Assembly: GCA_964036295.1 (NCBI GenBank)
Contig: OZ038463.1
Coordinates: 4,331,274-4,395,273 of the forward strand
From: Plumapathes pennacea
Lineage: Eukaryota; Cnidaria; Anthozoa; Antipatharia; Myriopathidae
DNA: 64,000 nucleotides
Reading direction: 5' to 3'
Within the stretch, counting starts at the first letter, position 1. Every line of letters begins with the position of its first letter. The notes under the pieces are model-generated. The model did no database searches, was not told the DNA's origin, and was given only the letters and a program-made list of their open reading frames with translations. Below are positions 23,790 to 34,870 of this stretch, piece by piece. The position numbers were made by a program, and so were the translations under genes.

Positions 23790-24892
23790 TATAATGATAA
23801 TGATAATGATAATAATAGTCAGGAAAATTTTAAGGAAGTGATCCTCCTGGTAGTTTCTCTCTCGTGAACGTATTTGTACTTCCCTTTAGTGCCCCGGAAA
23901 TAAAAGTCACCTTGGAAAGCTTCAAACAGAAGCAAGCCATGATGCCCTCCACTGATGAAATCGAGCGCGCAATGGCGGTCCTGACTGGACACGCACTTCC
24001 TGAGACACTCACAGAAGAAGAAGAAGAATACGCACCTGGAGAGACCAACCAAGAGAAATTTATAAATGATAAGTTGTTAAGTGCTAGGTTCATAGCAGGT
24101 GCCTACACCATTCAATCTGGCATAGGTCGCATCGTCACCAATGCTAACGAGTACGGGACGGGATTTAGAATCTCGGAAAACTTAATCATGACCGCCGCAC
24201 ACGTCTTAGAAGAAAGTTCAGAGGGATATATTCAATTTCATTACTATGAGCCATCCCCTCCCAACCACCCTGGTAATACAATCCCTGAAATCCACAAGCA
24301 GTTCAATCTGGAGCCAGACCTTTTGTATTATGCAAATGACGAATTAGATTTCGCAGTTATTGCAATTTCTGGAAGTGCTGACGAACTGAAGGATGTTGGA
24401 ATAATTTCCATTTGCTACATCCCCAAAACTAAATTGACTGGTCAGCACACGAACATTTTTAGTCATCCGGAGGGAAAACCCATGAAAGTGTCGCTACGCC
24501 AAAATGTAGCTGTTGAGCAGCCACAGAAGAAGATTGTGATTGGGCTGGACAAAGGGCGGCTGACAAAACAGGAGCTGTCCTCAAAGCCAAACGTCATTAT
24601 TCATGAAGCAGACACAGAGGGGGGGTCCTCAGGCGCGCCTGTGTTTAATGACCGCTGGCAGCTAGTCGCAATTCATCAGGGCTACACCAATGAGATACAC
24701 GGTGGGGAGATTTGTGTGGGTAATTATGGCTGCTTGATAAAATACGTTCTTGAAAATTTGTATTCTAAGAATGGAAAAGACCTTACGAAATTTGAGAAAG
24801 CGCTCAAAGACCGTGCAGGTGACCTGGGTATTCCATTTAAGAGTCTTCCCCAACTGACTGAGAACTTCAGAAGTTCATTGCATGCGATGTAG
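23428..24892 (+). CDS. Intracellular trypsin-like serine protease with N-myristoylation start, two exons
   Basis: Exons 23428-23462 and 23890-24892 join at GT-AG in phase 2, giving 345 residues. The first exon encodes only MGGYFSQPEDN and part of a Ser. Met-Gly with Ser at position 6 fits an N-myristoylation signal, and there is no secretory signal peptide. A charged segment follows (EIERAM, then an EEEEEY acidic run). The protease domain occupies about residues 95-310. It has His in MTAAHV, Asp in DELDFAVIAI and Ser in GGSSGAPV, in chymotrypsin order with a preceding Asp/Gly-rich oxyanion region. This resembles the Trypsin_2/V8-like group rather than digestive trypsins, and no propeptide is visible. 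It is probably a cytosolic, membrane-tethered peptidase. Similar trypsin-like domains occur in animal immune/death-type proteins; a role here is inference. The intron holds an AAT microsatellite. Confidence 0.88.
23682..23815. repeat. AAT/AATA microsatellite in the protease gene intron
   Basis: A long run of AAT and AATAAAT units lies 75-208 bases upstream of the exon 2 acceptor. Confidence 0.95.
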
Positions 24893-26256
24893 GCGTTGAA
24901 GCTCATTGTGAAATATATCTATATATGTCTTGTTGTATTCTTATTTTAGTATATTTTTGCTGTAACAAGAGCAAGTTGACTTGATTCAACATAACGGAGA
25001 AGTTTCCTAAGTTAAGAAAATGATGTAGGTTAGTAGTGTTCAGGCTTATTATGCGTGCTCTTGTAATATATCTGGAACATCATAACATGTTGGACGAAGT
25101 TCAACAAACAAAACAAACATACTGGCTGTGTGTCGTTATTCATCGCCAGAAATTCCGGACATTTTGCGTCCACGATTGCTTCCCGTCTTTCCCAGCGGCG
25201 TGCGGTATGAGCATGCGCCATTCACACATTCAACATTGTTACGTACTTGCCTCAGTGGGGTGGGGGAGGGATGGGTTTCTCCGGTTCAAAAAGAGACTGC
25301 TACGTTTAGGAGACGTGCCGCTGAACGACCTAGTTGAAATTAGCTTTCGTTTGGTACAATTTTCATGCGATTTGGAGCTTCCCAGCCCAAAATATCAACA
25401 TCCGAAGTCAGCGTATTTCACGGGAGGTATTCGCCATGGCTGGCTGTGAACTGCAAATTCAAACACAAAAAGTACACATCGAATTTGCTCCACGGGACTG
25501 ACTGAGGCTTCACAGGAGATGTTCAATCCTTCGACAATCAGGTACGGGGTAGACATTTTGCGTTTTACCCAAGGTTCTTGTATTAAATGCAGCTTAAAAA
25601 GTGACAGTAGCCGGTTTTGAGCGTATTCTGCTATCAATCCCTTCTGACGTCGGCCGAAATTTTAAATTCAAAAAAGTACACATCGAATTTTACCGGAGAT
25701 AAATATTTTTTGTACTGTTGTGTTTAGGAAGCTTTCCTCTTCCGAATGCTGCCCAGACATTTTTACGAACGTGCTTCAGTTAAGCGAAAAGCACAATTTA
25801 TTATCAGATCCCATACATTTCTTTGTTATTTCTTGAGCGGCTGTCAGCGTGAAACCTGATGCCTCTTCCGAGATGGCGCAACCGGATGTCTGAAATTTCT
25901 GGCGATGTTCGGATACGTGTATCAATTAGTTGTTATATTCTTGTTGCCATTTGCCTTCGATGCAGGCGTTCCCGCGAAACGAGCGGCGAGCGAATCAAAA
26001 CGCTAGGAGAATGGGGAGAGGGAGAGAAAGAACGAGTTCTACAGTATTTTCCTCAGCGTGTTTTATTCCCAGTTACAAACTTACAACTGCAACAGATTTT
26101 AATACTGTTGTGATACGTTACACTTTGATAAACCCGGCAAACAATATATTCAGGCAATCCATTTTCATCTAAAGTTCACAATAATTCCCCTTTGATTGAA
26201 CTTAAATAATCCCCCTACATTAGTGGAGCCTGTGTCGCCTTTTGTTTTTTCCACAG
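24893..26256. other. Intergenic region, protease gene to lectin gene (convergent)
   Basis: No supported gene. A 137-residue frame (25036-25449) has no family features. Near 25963 the phrase ATGCAGGCGTTCCCGCGAAACGAGCGGCGAGCG resembles the ends of the foldback element at 54726-55701 and the sequence near 36777, so this is likely a degraded fragment of that family. Confidence 0.4.
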
Positions 26257-26260
26257 TTTA

Positions 26261-27369
26261 TTATTTCTGGCAAATATAGAGCCTGTCATAAGCTGAAGGG
26301 CAGTCATTCCACCTTCCGTCTTCCCAAAGCATTCCATAATTCTCTGATGTACGGCCATTTGGTTCCCCTGAAGCCCAGTTTGTGTAGGTGGCTGTGGATC
26401 CATCCCTTTCCCAAATCCACTTCCCTTCGTGTCCTTCGTCAGTCATACCAAGCCAACTGAGACCTTTAATGTTACCAGCGACGAAGGTTTGCTCCTGCGC
26501 AGACTTGATGGACACAAGTGTGGCGCCGAGATTGTTGCAGAAGGCTTTTGCGGGAGAATAATGGCCTTTGTTGTCTGAAAACAGGTAACAGGACGACTGG
26601 AACTCCACCCAGGGAGCAGCACAGGCTGGCGTGGGGGGATTTTCCAGCTTCTCCACTCTATCCGACATTTCATCCATCTGATTCTGCAGGTCTTCGATCT
26701 TCTCCTGGCATTCCGATGACAACTTGCTCAAGTCACTTTCCAAAGCATCAACTCGGGGGCACAGAGCTAAAACAGGAAGAAAGAAAACAAGTTCTTATAT
26801 AACGACCAGCGGCACGAGATCACCCTGCCCTACTTCTACTTAAAGTTTACAACCGCTATAAGTTATACCCGCTATAACTTACCAGTGCCACTACAACTAC
26901 CAAGTGCTGCTACAACTACTACTGCTTGACTGTTAGAACCATTCTTTAGACTAGCAGAAATCCGACGATGATAAACAACCTGTGGGATTGATGTGGGCAA
27001 TCTGAGATATTTGAGATATCAGAAATATTGACGACCATGCAATAAATTCTGGAGAAAAAGTCGACACTTCTTGGTATAGGCGGATCTTTGTTTACCTAGT
27101 TGCCTGTCATTTAGCGTAACAAATTAAACTACTACAAACAAACAGATTCCATATCTTTTAGATTCCATAAACCGATTGAAAGAAAATGTCAGACTTCATA
27201 ATCACCGAAAATTTGAAACTTATACGTTAAATACTTTTTGAGAAATTGTCTTAATATCAAAACTGCAAAAATTACAAAAAATAAAAAAAAAAATAAAAAA
27301 AATGCATGCATGGGTATATGGCAACCTTTGCCTACTACCCGACTGCTACTCTGCTACTGCTACCACTAG

Positions 27370-27404
<35 letters not shown>

Positions 27405-29238
27405 GAGTGATTTCAATAAACCCGTGAAACAGATACTAGACTTTTAGAGACTATTAGAGACACGTACACACTCCAAGTAGATGTCAGACTATACGGCAAG
27501 GGACTATGTTTATTGTCACCGAAAATTCTTCTCAAAAACCCCTACACGAAAACTCACAGTAAACTAGACTCTTGCCCATCTAATGTTAGGAAACAATGTG
27601 GGCACTTGATTGGCGTGTTGAGCTGTGCGAGAGGAGCCTAGAATTGTCATTTTCCGCGTAATTTGCAAAACTAATGAGCCTGCATGCACTACTGGCATTT
27701 GGTCGGTGAAAGGACAAGAAATTGCCTTGAGTTGACGTCGACTCGCATGTTTTTAGTGACGTTCCGTAGATATGCCTTTAATATATTTGTATCGACGCGG
27801 ACATTAACACTTGCTAGCTGTCGGATCGCGGCCACTTCGGATATTCAATATCGCGACATTTTGTTTCGAATCAAAGATATAGACAAATACTCTCTACTAG
27901 ATACTAGTACACCCTCACTGATAAAAACTGTTTCACGGGTTTATTGAAATCACTCTACCATTACTAACTACTTACAAGATACTGAATTGTTACTATACCA
28001 TCAATATCTCCATGCTCACTAACGGTAGTCGGTTGCAGTAGGCATGGTAGAAGCTTTAGTGAAGAATGCTTCTCCTCTCGGTGCAGCTTTGCCGTATTCC
28101 TTTGCAACTACTTGATTAACTGTTACTTGATGTGCACAGTAGGTGCATGTGACTCATACAATCTAGATTTTTAAAATCCATTATTCACTTCGAGTTCGCA
28201 AGGGTAATTATTAAATGCCCCTAAAATGTATATAACATAGACTTTGTTCATACCTTTTGCCTTGCACTTCGGCTTTTTTGCCATGATACATAAATCAGCA
28301 ACAGCTCCCACCAGGAGCAGTACAGCGATTAGCTTTGTATTCACCTTTAAAAATACAACAAACAAATCAACAAAAACAGTACAGTTAGAACGTCAGGTAA
28401 TCAGAAAGGCATAGTCTTATAGATTCTACGTTTTTATGCCAGTAATTCAGAATTGAAGTGTAAAAATTAGAAAATATTGTGATTGTAGTAGTTATGATTG
28501 AATTAACGAATCGCTCGCTGGCTAAAACGGCATGGTTACTTTCTGTCAGGGACCCACTGCCAAAATTTACAAAATTTTAAGATAATGACGGGGGAGGGGG
28601 TGAGGGTACTCCACTTCGGCGAATAATTGTTAACTATTCACCTCCCGGCGGCTTCCGGTAAAACAAAATGGCGCGCGAACCCAGTTTTTGCCCACTTTTG
28701 TCGGAAATAAAATCGCTATTTGGGAGTTGGCTATTAAACTTGTGTGGTATATACTAAAACAATTATTCGCCTCAGTGTCGGTGAATAGCGGTGGATAGCT
28801 CGCAAAAACGGCTCGGTAAATATCCACCGCTATTCACCTCCACTTCGGCGAATAATTGTTAAATAGATATCGATTGGAAAATTAAATGGTTGAGTTGTCG
28901 AGAAGAGCAGTGACCACTGCAAACTTCATCTGCTGAACACGGTGACTGGAAAGTATTCAAAATAGTTTCTCAGATAAATGTCTCTTTTTGCAGTTGAAAC
29001 GAAAACAGGCGGAACTTGAAACGTGTGAATCGTTGTGCGGACTGGTATTTCGGTAGAAAAATTGGCTGTATCTCTTATTTATTGGATCGGGATTAGTGGC
29101 GTTGGCAGAAAACCGCGTATTCTATAGAATTTCAATTTGCGCAAGCGTTAGCTCTTTACAAAGAATAACATATTACTGAAAATTCATACAGAGTCCACTC
29201 GGCTAAACATTGAGCATAGAAGGTATTATACTTACCAT
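26261..29238 (-). CDS. Secreted C-type lectin with coiled-coil stalk, three coding exons
   Basis: Minus-strand exons 29238-29236 (only the ATG), 28344-28254 and 26766-26261 join in phase to give 199 residues. Exon 2 encodes a hydrophobic signal peptide (KLIAVLLLVGAVADLC) and a short lysine-rich stretch. Exon 3 starts with a heptad-like coiled coil (about residues 38-70, LESDLSKL, EKIEDLQNQM) that could trimerise the protein. It then encodes a C-type lectin domain with WVEFQSSCYLF, FCNNLGATLVSI and WLGMTDEG. EPN in GEPNGRT and WND in GRWNDC are the calcium- and sugar-contacting motifs of mannose/GlcNAc-type lectins. The domain ends YICQK. The layout is collectin-like without a collagen region, fitting a soluble pattern-recognition lectin. 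AATAAA overlaps the stop region (26262-26257), which would give a very short 3' UTR if used. The intron after the start codon is 891 bases. Confidence 0.9.
27367..27404 (+). repeat. ACT trinucleotide microsatellite
   Basis: A run of about 12 ACT units lies in the lectin gene intron, directly abutting a MITE. Confidence 0.9.
27405..27955. mobile_element. MITE with GAGTGATTTCAATAAACCCG ends (TA duplication)
   Basis: The left end GAGTGATTTCAATAAACCCG, continuing TGAAACAG, is exactly mirrored at the right end as CTGTTTCACGGGTTTATTG then AAATCACTC. TA flanks both sides (27403-27404 and 27956-27957), as for Tc1/mariner elements. About 551 bp, inside the lectin intron. The internal 87-residue frame shows no transposase features. 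Confidence 0.88.
28607..28865. repeat. Dispersed-type repeat with CTTCGGCGAATAATTGTTAA at both ends
   Basis: CTCCACTTCGGCGAATAATTG occurs as a direct repeat at about 28610-28632 and 28838-28858. An inner inverted pair, GGTGAATAGCGGTGGA and TCCACCGCTATTCACC, lies between. The structure suggests a composite of foldback fragments. It lies in intron 1 of the lectin gene. Confidence 0.75.
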
Positions 29239-31408
29239 TCTTATCACAAACCGAAGGCAGACAAAAATCACGGAGTTTACTTTCTTACTCTTTGAAGATG
29301 CAGTGAAGCAAATAAGTTTTGCACTCCAGCTAAATAGTTTAACCTCTTGAATGATCACAGTCAATTCTCTCTTTTTATTATGTCACCAAGAATGCATCAT
29401 AAAGTAAGGAGAATTTACTGGGATTGCTTAATAGAGATCTGATTAGACTACCAATTCTCCGGCATATGACGTCACAATTCACACACGCATTTTCATTAAG
29501 AATAGTTGGGAGAATTGAATGTATTGTAGAAGTGAAACGTACATTATGAATATCGCCAAGCAGCCAAAATCTATGCTACAAAAATTGTTTTTAAAAGTCT
29601 TGCGTGAGCAATGCCAATTATCTGACGCTACCATTAAAAATAGATCAAAAATTGCTAAAAAATAGTGTTAGCTCGTGATCCTTAATTATTTAACAAAAAG
29701 TTTTCCTAAGTTTAGAAGATCTCTGCTATCGTTTGGTATCTTTATTTCTCTATTATCATAATAGAAATATATGGAATTAATTGTTTATAAAATACGTGAG
29801 TAAATTTCAGACGGGTCAGCAAAGTATTTGGACTGAACGACACCACGAAAAATTTGAAAATAATTGCAAATATTGGCAGCTTTGTAAACGAATTGAATTA
29901 AACCCCAAATTCAAAACTCTGCGTCATCCTGCCGTGTCTCCAACAGAGCACCTGTTACTGAATTATTAATCTGACGAATTGTTAATTTGATTGCGAAGTA
30001 CAAACATTTTTATACTGTTCCTTTTGGGTTTTTCCAATCAGATGAAAATATTGCTTCGACGAAAGCAGTGAAGTTTCTTCTGTGGATTCAAATTGCTTGG
30101 TTGAGAAGTAGAATTCCTGAGTCAGTGTCTTTGAGGAAATATAATCCTTTGAAGATTTTTAAATGTAAGAATAAATTACTCTAGGTTCCATTTGAGCAAT
30201 GCCAATGCTGCAGAATGTTTGATTTTCAGCTAAAGTGATCGTGATCTTATCTGCCATACAATGACTCCCCTTCCGTCATTCGGTGTCTCAAAAAGAGCTT
30301 TTGTTACTAAATTATAAATTTGGCGAATTGTTAGTACAAACATTTGTACTATGTGATGTTCTTTTAACCAGGGGTTTTCCAGTTTCTTCTGTGGATTCAA
30401 ATTTCCTGGTTAAAAGGTAGAATTCCTGAGGCAGCGTCGTCAGAAACAGAATGCGTTGAAACTTTTTGAAGCTTTAAATAGATTTCATAAGATAAAGTGG
30501 ATAGTACGTGCGTACATTATGTACTTAACATACGCACGCGCGCGTCGATTTGACGTCAGCTTGCGTCAAACTCGATTATTTTTCTTGTTGTTTCTTTGCA
30601 AAGTTATCTCTCGGCGGCCTCGTGCTTCTCCAAATCTCTCGAGTCAAACTTCTCCCAGTGTTCGTTTAAATTGCCGGCGTGCATCTGTAACTCAATATAC
30701 ACACGCTGACGCGCCTTGCTTCTTTAATAGTTCATGTGAGCAATGCCAAGTTGCAGAATTGTTTGATTTTCAGCTAAAGTATCGTGATCGTACCTGACAT
30801 TCTAACAACTCCCCTTTTGTTCTGCTAAGCTTCATTTTAGATCTTTAATTTTGAAATGAATCAAAATTTTACTCTCAGATAACTATCCCTTCAGAATTAG
30901 GAATAATGGCAAATCTATCAGTTGTAAACCATAAAAAGAGAGCACGATAGCCTTCCATAATCAGAAGGGAAAACCAAAGCCCCAAATTCTCCTGGTCCTG
31001 TTGCCACGGCAACCCGTATACTGCCCCAGCTAACAAATAGATTTTTAAAGTTTCTTAGTATAAAGAGCACACAGAATTGAGCATTATCTTTGTTAAAGAG
31101 TTGTTTTCAGGTTTTGGCCTAATTTATTCCGGTACTATTTCTGTATTTTTTGAATATGATTCTAATCCGAAATTTTCCTTCACAGTTTTCTGGATCTTAA
31201 GGCAGTAGAAACTGCCGAGGCTCTTCGTGTAAATTTGATTTGTGTACGTTTATCGTCAACATTAACAGACAAAATGGCCAAGTTGAGCAGCTTGTGAAAT
31301 AGTAAAAGTTCAGCTGGAAACTGAAAAATGCAGAATAAAATAATTAGTAAAGAAATGACCGGTCACACTTCCAGGTTTCGTGTGATAGCTCAGGAGTTGC
31401 AAGCCGAC
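29239..31408. other. Intergenic region with a thrice-repeated degenerate segment
   Basis: Segments near 29930-30235, 30187-30475 and 30735-30800 share blocks such as GCGAATTGTTA...ACAAACATTT, TTCTGTGGATTCAAAT, GTAGAATTCCTGAG and GAGCAATGCCAA...GATTTTCAGCTAAAGT, in the same orientation. No coding sequence is supported. The lectin promoter is expected just above 29238; an ATAATAAAAAG near 29375 on the minus strand could be TATA-like but is weak. Confidence 0.55.
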
Positions 31409-32113
31409 TTAACGTATTTCCCAGCAGAATCGAAGGAAAGCTTTCATGGTAAACATTGCGTCATTTCCGGCGTTGTGTAGCTGCCCTTGGTGGTGTGATA
31501 CTCCTAAACTGTGTAAGATATCTCTCAGCTTCCGCACATTTTTGTTACCAAAGCGAGCCCGATCAAGTATTTGAGTATCAAACCTTTCTTGACAGTCCAA
31601 GTCGTAAACTCCTTGCCGATTCAAGAACTTCAAGTCACACTTGCCTGCATGCGTGACAAGAAAATCGGCATTCCTCGCGTCCTCCTTGAACTTTCTCAGC
31701 GCTGTTTGCAAGGGCAAAATCTCTGACTGACCGAAGATAAATCCGTAGCGATTGTCTCTGTCTTCATCGTTCCTTATGTGCGAGTTCTCTTGGATGATAT
31801 AATGATAACAGCGTGCACTTTCTTCGTCTGTGCCAGTGAATAGAACGTAGCCGATTTCAAGCAGAGCATTGTGGTTGTTCTCATCGACTTCCATATCGAA
31901 TGCAAGAAACGATGCATACTGTTGTCTTTGGAGCACTCGACGGAGTCTTTGTTGTTCCTCGGATGGTATTACTTTATGCCTTCTGTGCCGAACCGATTGA
32001 GCCATACTTCGGCAGCCATTAAAAATGCAACGCAAGCAAAATAGCGTCACTGGTGATTGAATTTGCACATCCTCATTCCCAGGCTTTTTTCCCTTCCTCA
32101 GCCTGCGCCTCAT
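31409..32113 (-). CDS. DEDDh-type 3'-5' exonuclease-like protein (Gfd2/YDR514C-like), intronless
   Basis: A 234-residue frame beginning with a true ATG at 32113; a second in-frame ATG at 32005 (MAQSVRHRR) could be the real start. The core reads as an RNase H-fold exonuclease. FDMEVDE carries the paired acidic residues of motif I. EIGYVLFTG is the second strand. THAGKCDLKFL holds the motif II Asp. HNAGNDAMFTMKAFL holds the motif III His and Asp. The HNAGNDA style and length resemble the Gfd2/YDR514C-like exonuclease family known from fungi and animals, but this rests on motif memory. The N-terminus is strongly basic (MRRRLRKGKK), so nuclear location or nucleic-acid contact is possible. It ends EIR. 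The lack of introns, in a region where neighbours are split, suggests a retrocopy or a transferred gene. It is divergent with the Ly-6 gene starting at 32333. Confidence 0.8.
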   Translation of the reverse strand: MRRRLRKGKKPGNEDVQIQSPVTLFCLRCIFNGCRSMAQSVRHRRHKVIPSEEQQRLRRVLQRQQYASFLAFDMEVDENNHNALLEIGYVLFTGTDEESARCYHYIIQENSHIRNDEDRDNRYGFIFGQSEILPLQTALRKFKEDARNADFLVTHAGKCDLKFLNRQGVYDLDCQERFDTQILDRARFGNKNVRKLRDILHSLGVSHHQGQLHNAGNDAMFTMKAFLRFCWEIR

Positions 32114-32332
32114 GCTTATGGACGGCCGGCTGTGATCCCAACCTTAAACCTCCGGAGCACTTAAAGTCCGGGAATGTGCAGTGTCAATTTATCTTTTATT
32201 ATACGACAAATTTTGAATGTTCAAGAAGACAAAAATAGCAATGAATTAATTATTTGAATGCATAATGAATTACGTCGTTACGCGTTCATATGTTAAGCTC
32301 CCACAGGGTGGCGTCTGAACACTGTGTAAAAG

Positions 32333-34027
32333 ATGACCGTACTTCGAGCTCTTCTCCTGCTGGTTAACTTGCACTTGGGTATGATATACCACTTATTTTG
32401 TTTATAAACAATGTTAAAACAATGTCTAGTCGGCTGAAACCCAAGTTTAACTTTAATTCCGTTTCACAGCTAAAGACGAAATCAAAAACTCCTGAACTGC
32501 TGCAGGTGCGACCACTCAAGTGAAAAGTTCTCAATGAATACTACATCCTAACAGCAGTGTTCTCAGTGTTGCTAGGTGGAGTTTGTATTTTTGCATATTT
32601 ATTTGACTGAGAAATGTACAGCGTAGATGTTAGTCCAGTGTGGCCCCGCGTTCTACTTGACTGTTCATCTTGATTTAGCTCGCCTTGTATTGACTCACTT
32701 CGCACTCGTCAACGCCGCCACACTACGCGCTTGTTGGGTTCGTACTCACACGCCTGTGGCGGCCTTGTCTTCCGGTACAGAGACTGAGTCCGTCCATTTT
32801 TAATATCAGCAATTGCTCGCCATGATAAAGTTGAATAACCCAGCGTCAGTAGCAGCATACTCTACACTGACGTCGTGGCTTTATTAAATGCCGTACTCTG
32901 CGGCTCAATATATTGAAAAGTCCGAGTCTGATCTGCTGTTTTATAAATAATGATCATTTTCATCTGATGGTGAATTATTCGACAATTATGTGTTCATTAC
33001 GAACCTCAAGTCTGATCCAAAGGCCGACAAACTGACACCAAGAATCGGGCAGTTCTGTTCAGCAGCCGAAAGCTTTTTGGGGTTTTCACTGATCTGACAT
33101 AGTAATTATAGTTTTCGCATTATTTAATATTGCATATTTAATACTCATTTGTATTGCTGATAAGTTTAACTGGCAGTACTAATTTACCAACTCAGTTATA
33201 GATTAGAAAGATGAACAAAATTTGGAGTCTTGTTTACTTCCTGCGTCGATTGACTGAATAATTTATGCAGACCGCATCCTCCCCCGATGTTACGTTTCTT
33301 TGAAATTGACCAACGAGGAAACGTCTAGAGACATAATACTGTTATGAACTTTCTTCTGGGTCCTTATGATACATTCACAATGCTTCGTACAACACATTCA
33401 CTACTAAAAACATTTCTCATTCAAAGTAAACAACCCTTGTTTAGCCTCAGGGCAAAAGGGTGACATGTTGAACGAGCCGTCATATACACGGCCATCAATT
33501 ATTACCAATTTGTTTTGCGGTCTGAAAACAGTTTTCGATTTTCACATTTCCGGATGTACGAAACACAACCATTTCCTAATCTCTTCGGTCTATTCTTTAT
33601 TATTATTATCTTGTTTTGCATCACTCAACACTTTGATTTGAAAATTGTGTAACATTCTCATAAATTGTTTGCAGTCTTTACCCTGAATTGCTACAGCTGT
33701 GGTAAAGCCCCCGACGACGGGGAGTCTGAGGACGAATGTCAAAGCAGAAGGCCGGTCACGTGTAGCAACACGAAACAGAGTGCTGTACAGATGACATTCA
33801 ACCGCTGCATCTCTGTAACGCAGGCTAATGGAAAAGTAATCAAAGGATGCTCGAACGAAGAGGGATGTAGAGAGTTTACAGCGAATTGTAAAGAAAAGGC
33901 GTATGATGCGTGTACCGTGCACTGCTGCGAGGAAAACGGCTGCAACAACGACGCTTCAACAAACTCCGTCGCGCTGGAGTCAATCATCATGAGTACGGTT
34001 GTAACCCTTGGAAAGCTTTTTTCGTGA
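32333..34027 (+). CDS. Ly-6/uPAR (three-finger) secreted or GPI-anchored protein A, two exons
   Basis: Exon 1 (32333-32378) encodes a signal peptide, MTVLRALLLLVNLHL, and ends with a donor GTATGA. Exon 2 (33675-34027) joins in phase 1. The protein is 132 residues. The mature part starts LNCYSCG, has twelve cysteines, and ends its domain with HCCEENGCNN, the CCxxxxCN signature of three-finger proteins. A modestly hydrophobic tail (SIIMSTVVTL) could be a GPI-anchor signal. Such proteins act at the cell surface as ligands, co-receptors or modulators; the partner is unknown. An AATAAA at 34123-34128 is a good poly(A) signal. The gene is convergent with a second Ly-6 gene on the other strand, suggesting local inverted duplication. 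The two differ in cysteine number, so they are old paralogues. Confidence 0.88.
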
Positions 34028-34122
34028 AACATGTTTTCATAATTGTCCTATTTAATGCTCAGTACGCTGAGTTAAGGTCAATTCAAACTGAATGAGACGA
34101 GTCAGGCTGAAGCGCGTGAACG

Positions 34123-34128
34123 AATAAA
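34123..34128 (+). terminator. Poly(A) signal of Ly-6 gene A
   Basis: AATAAA lies 96 bases after the stop codon of the Ly-6/uPAR gene A, and no closer candidate was seen. Confidence 0.6.
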
Positions 34129-34639
34129 ACGCGTGTCAGTTATAACGCGTGTAGCCCACGCACGTGTAGCACTATGGTATGTAGAAAACGCTAACATAAC
34201 GCAGAAGATGTCAATTGAAGCTGAATCATTTTACTTCTTAGACGTTAAAATATTAACTAAAGCACAAAAAATAACCATCGCATTCTTTTGCTGTCCAATA
34301 TTTTCACACATGACACTTGAAAGTTTAAACAAACTTGTTTCAGTAAATTTTAGTGGCAATTCTCCTTTAATGGATAATCTGACGGAATAAGAAGTCGATT
34401 TTACACTTTCGACTGCGATATTAATTTGATAAATTATGCAGTGCCTCCTATGTAAGATTTTTCTTTTACACTTTGCGGAATTGGGCAAGAGTTCTGATCT
34501 AACAAAAATTATAGTGCATTCCTGTTAATATGTATTTAAAAGCCCCAGTGTCGGACTATTCGTGTCAATCAAAATGGTGCAAATAGACAGCTTTCTTTTC
34601 AAAAATAGTTGTTCAACATCAGGTCCCCATAGTGTGATG

Positions 34640-34870
34640 TTACTTAATATATGATAAAGTACAGTCTATGAACTGAACTGAACTGCGGATAATCTATGAC
34701 AGTGAGAGCGACCTTCGCAGTTATTTCGAGTTACACACTTGACCAGCTCCCACGACTTCATAGCTCAGTAGTTAGAGGCAGGTCATGGGTTCGATTCCCG
34801 TTGAATCTCGGTTATTTTTCTCAGCTATTACTGCAATTAACTCGAAAGGAAGGCGTCCTAAACTAGAATC
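34640..34870 (+). repeat. tRNA-derived SINE fragment
   Basis: TTCATAGCTCAGTAGTTAGAGG (A-box-like, around 34758) is followed almost at once by GGTCATGGGTTCGATTCCCG, with a perfect B box GGTTCGATTCC at 34788-34798. The anticodon arm is missing, so it is not a tRNA gene. The flanking sequence (ACTGCGGATA upstream; TTGAATCTCGG and CTCAGCTATTACTG downstream) resembles the body of anthozoan tRNA SINEs as I recall them. CCGCAGTTCATGATATATATC near 41209 looks like a tail of the same family. Confidence 0.65.

Noticed and set aside
34756-34812. tRNA gene
   Set aside because: A and B box-like parts are present but the anticodon arm is missing; treated as a SINE fragment.
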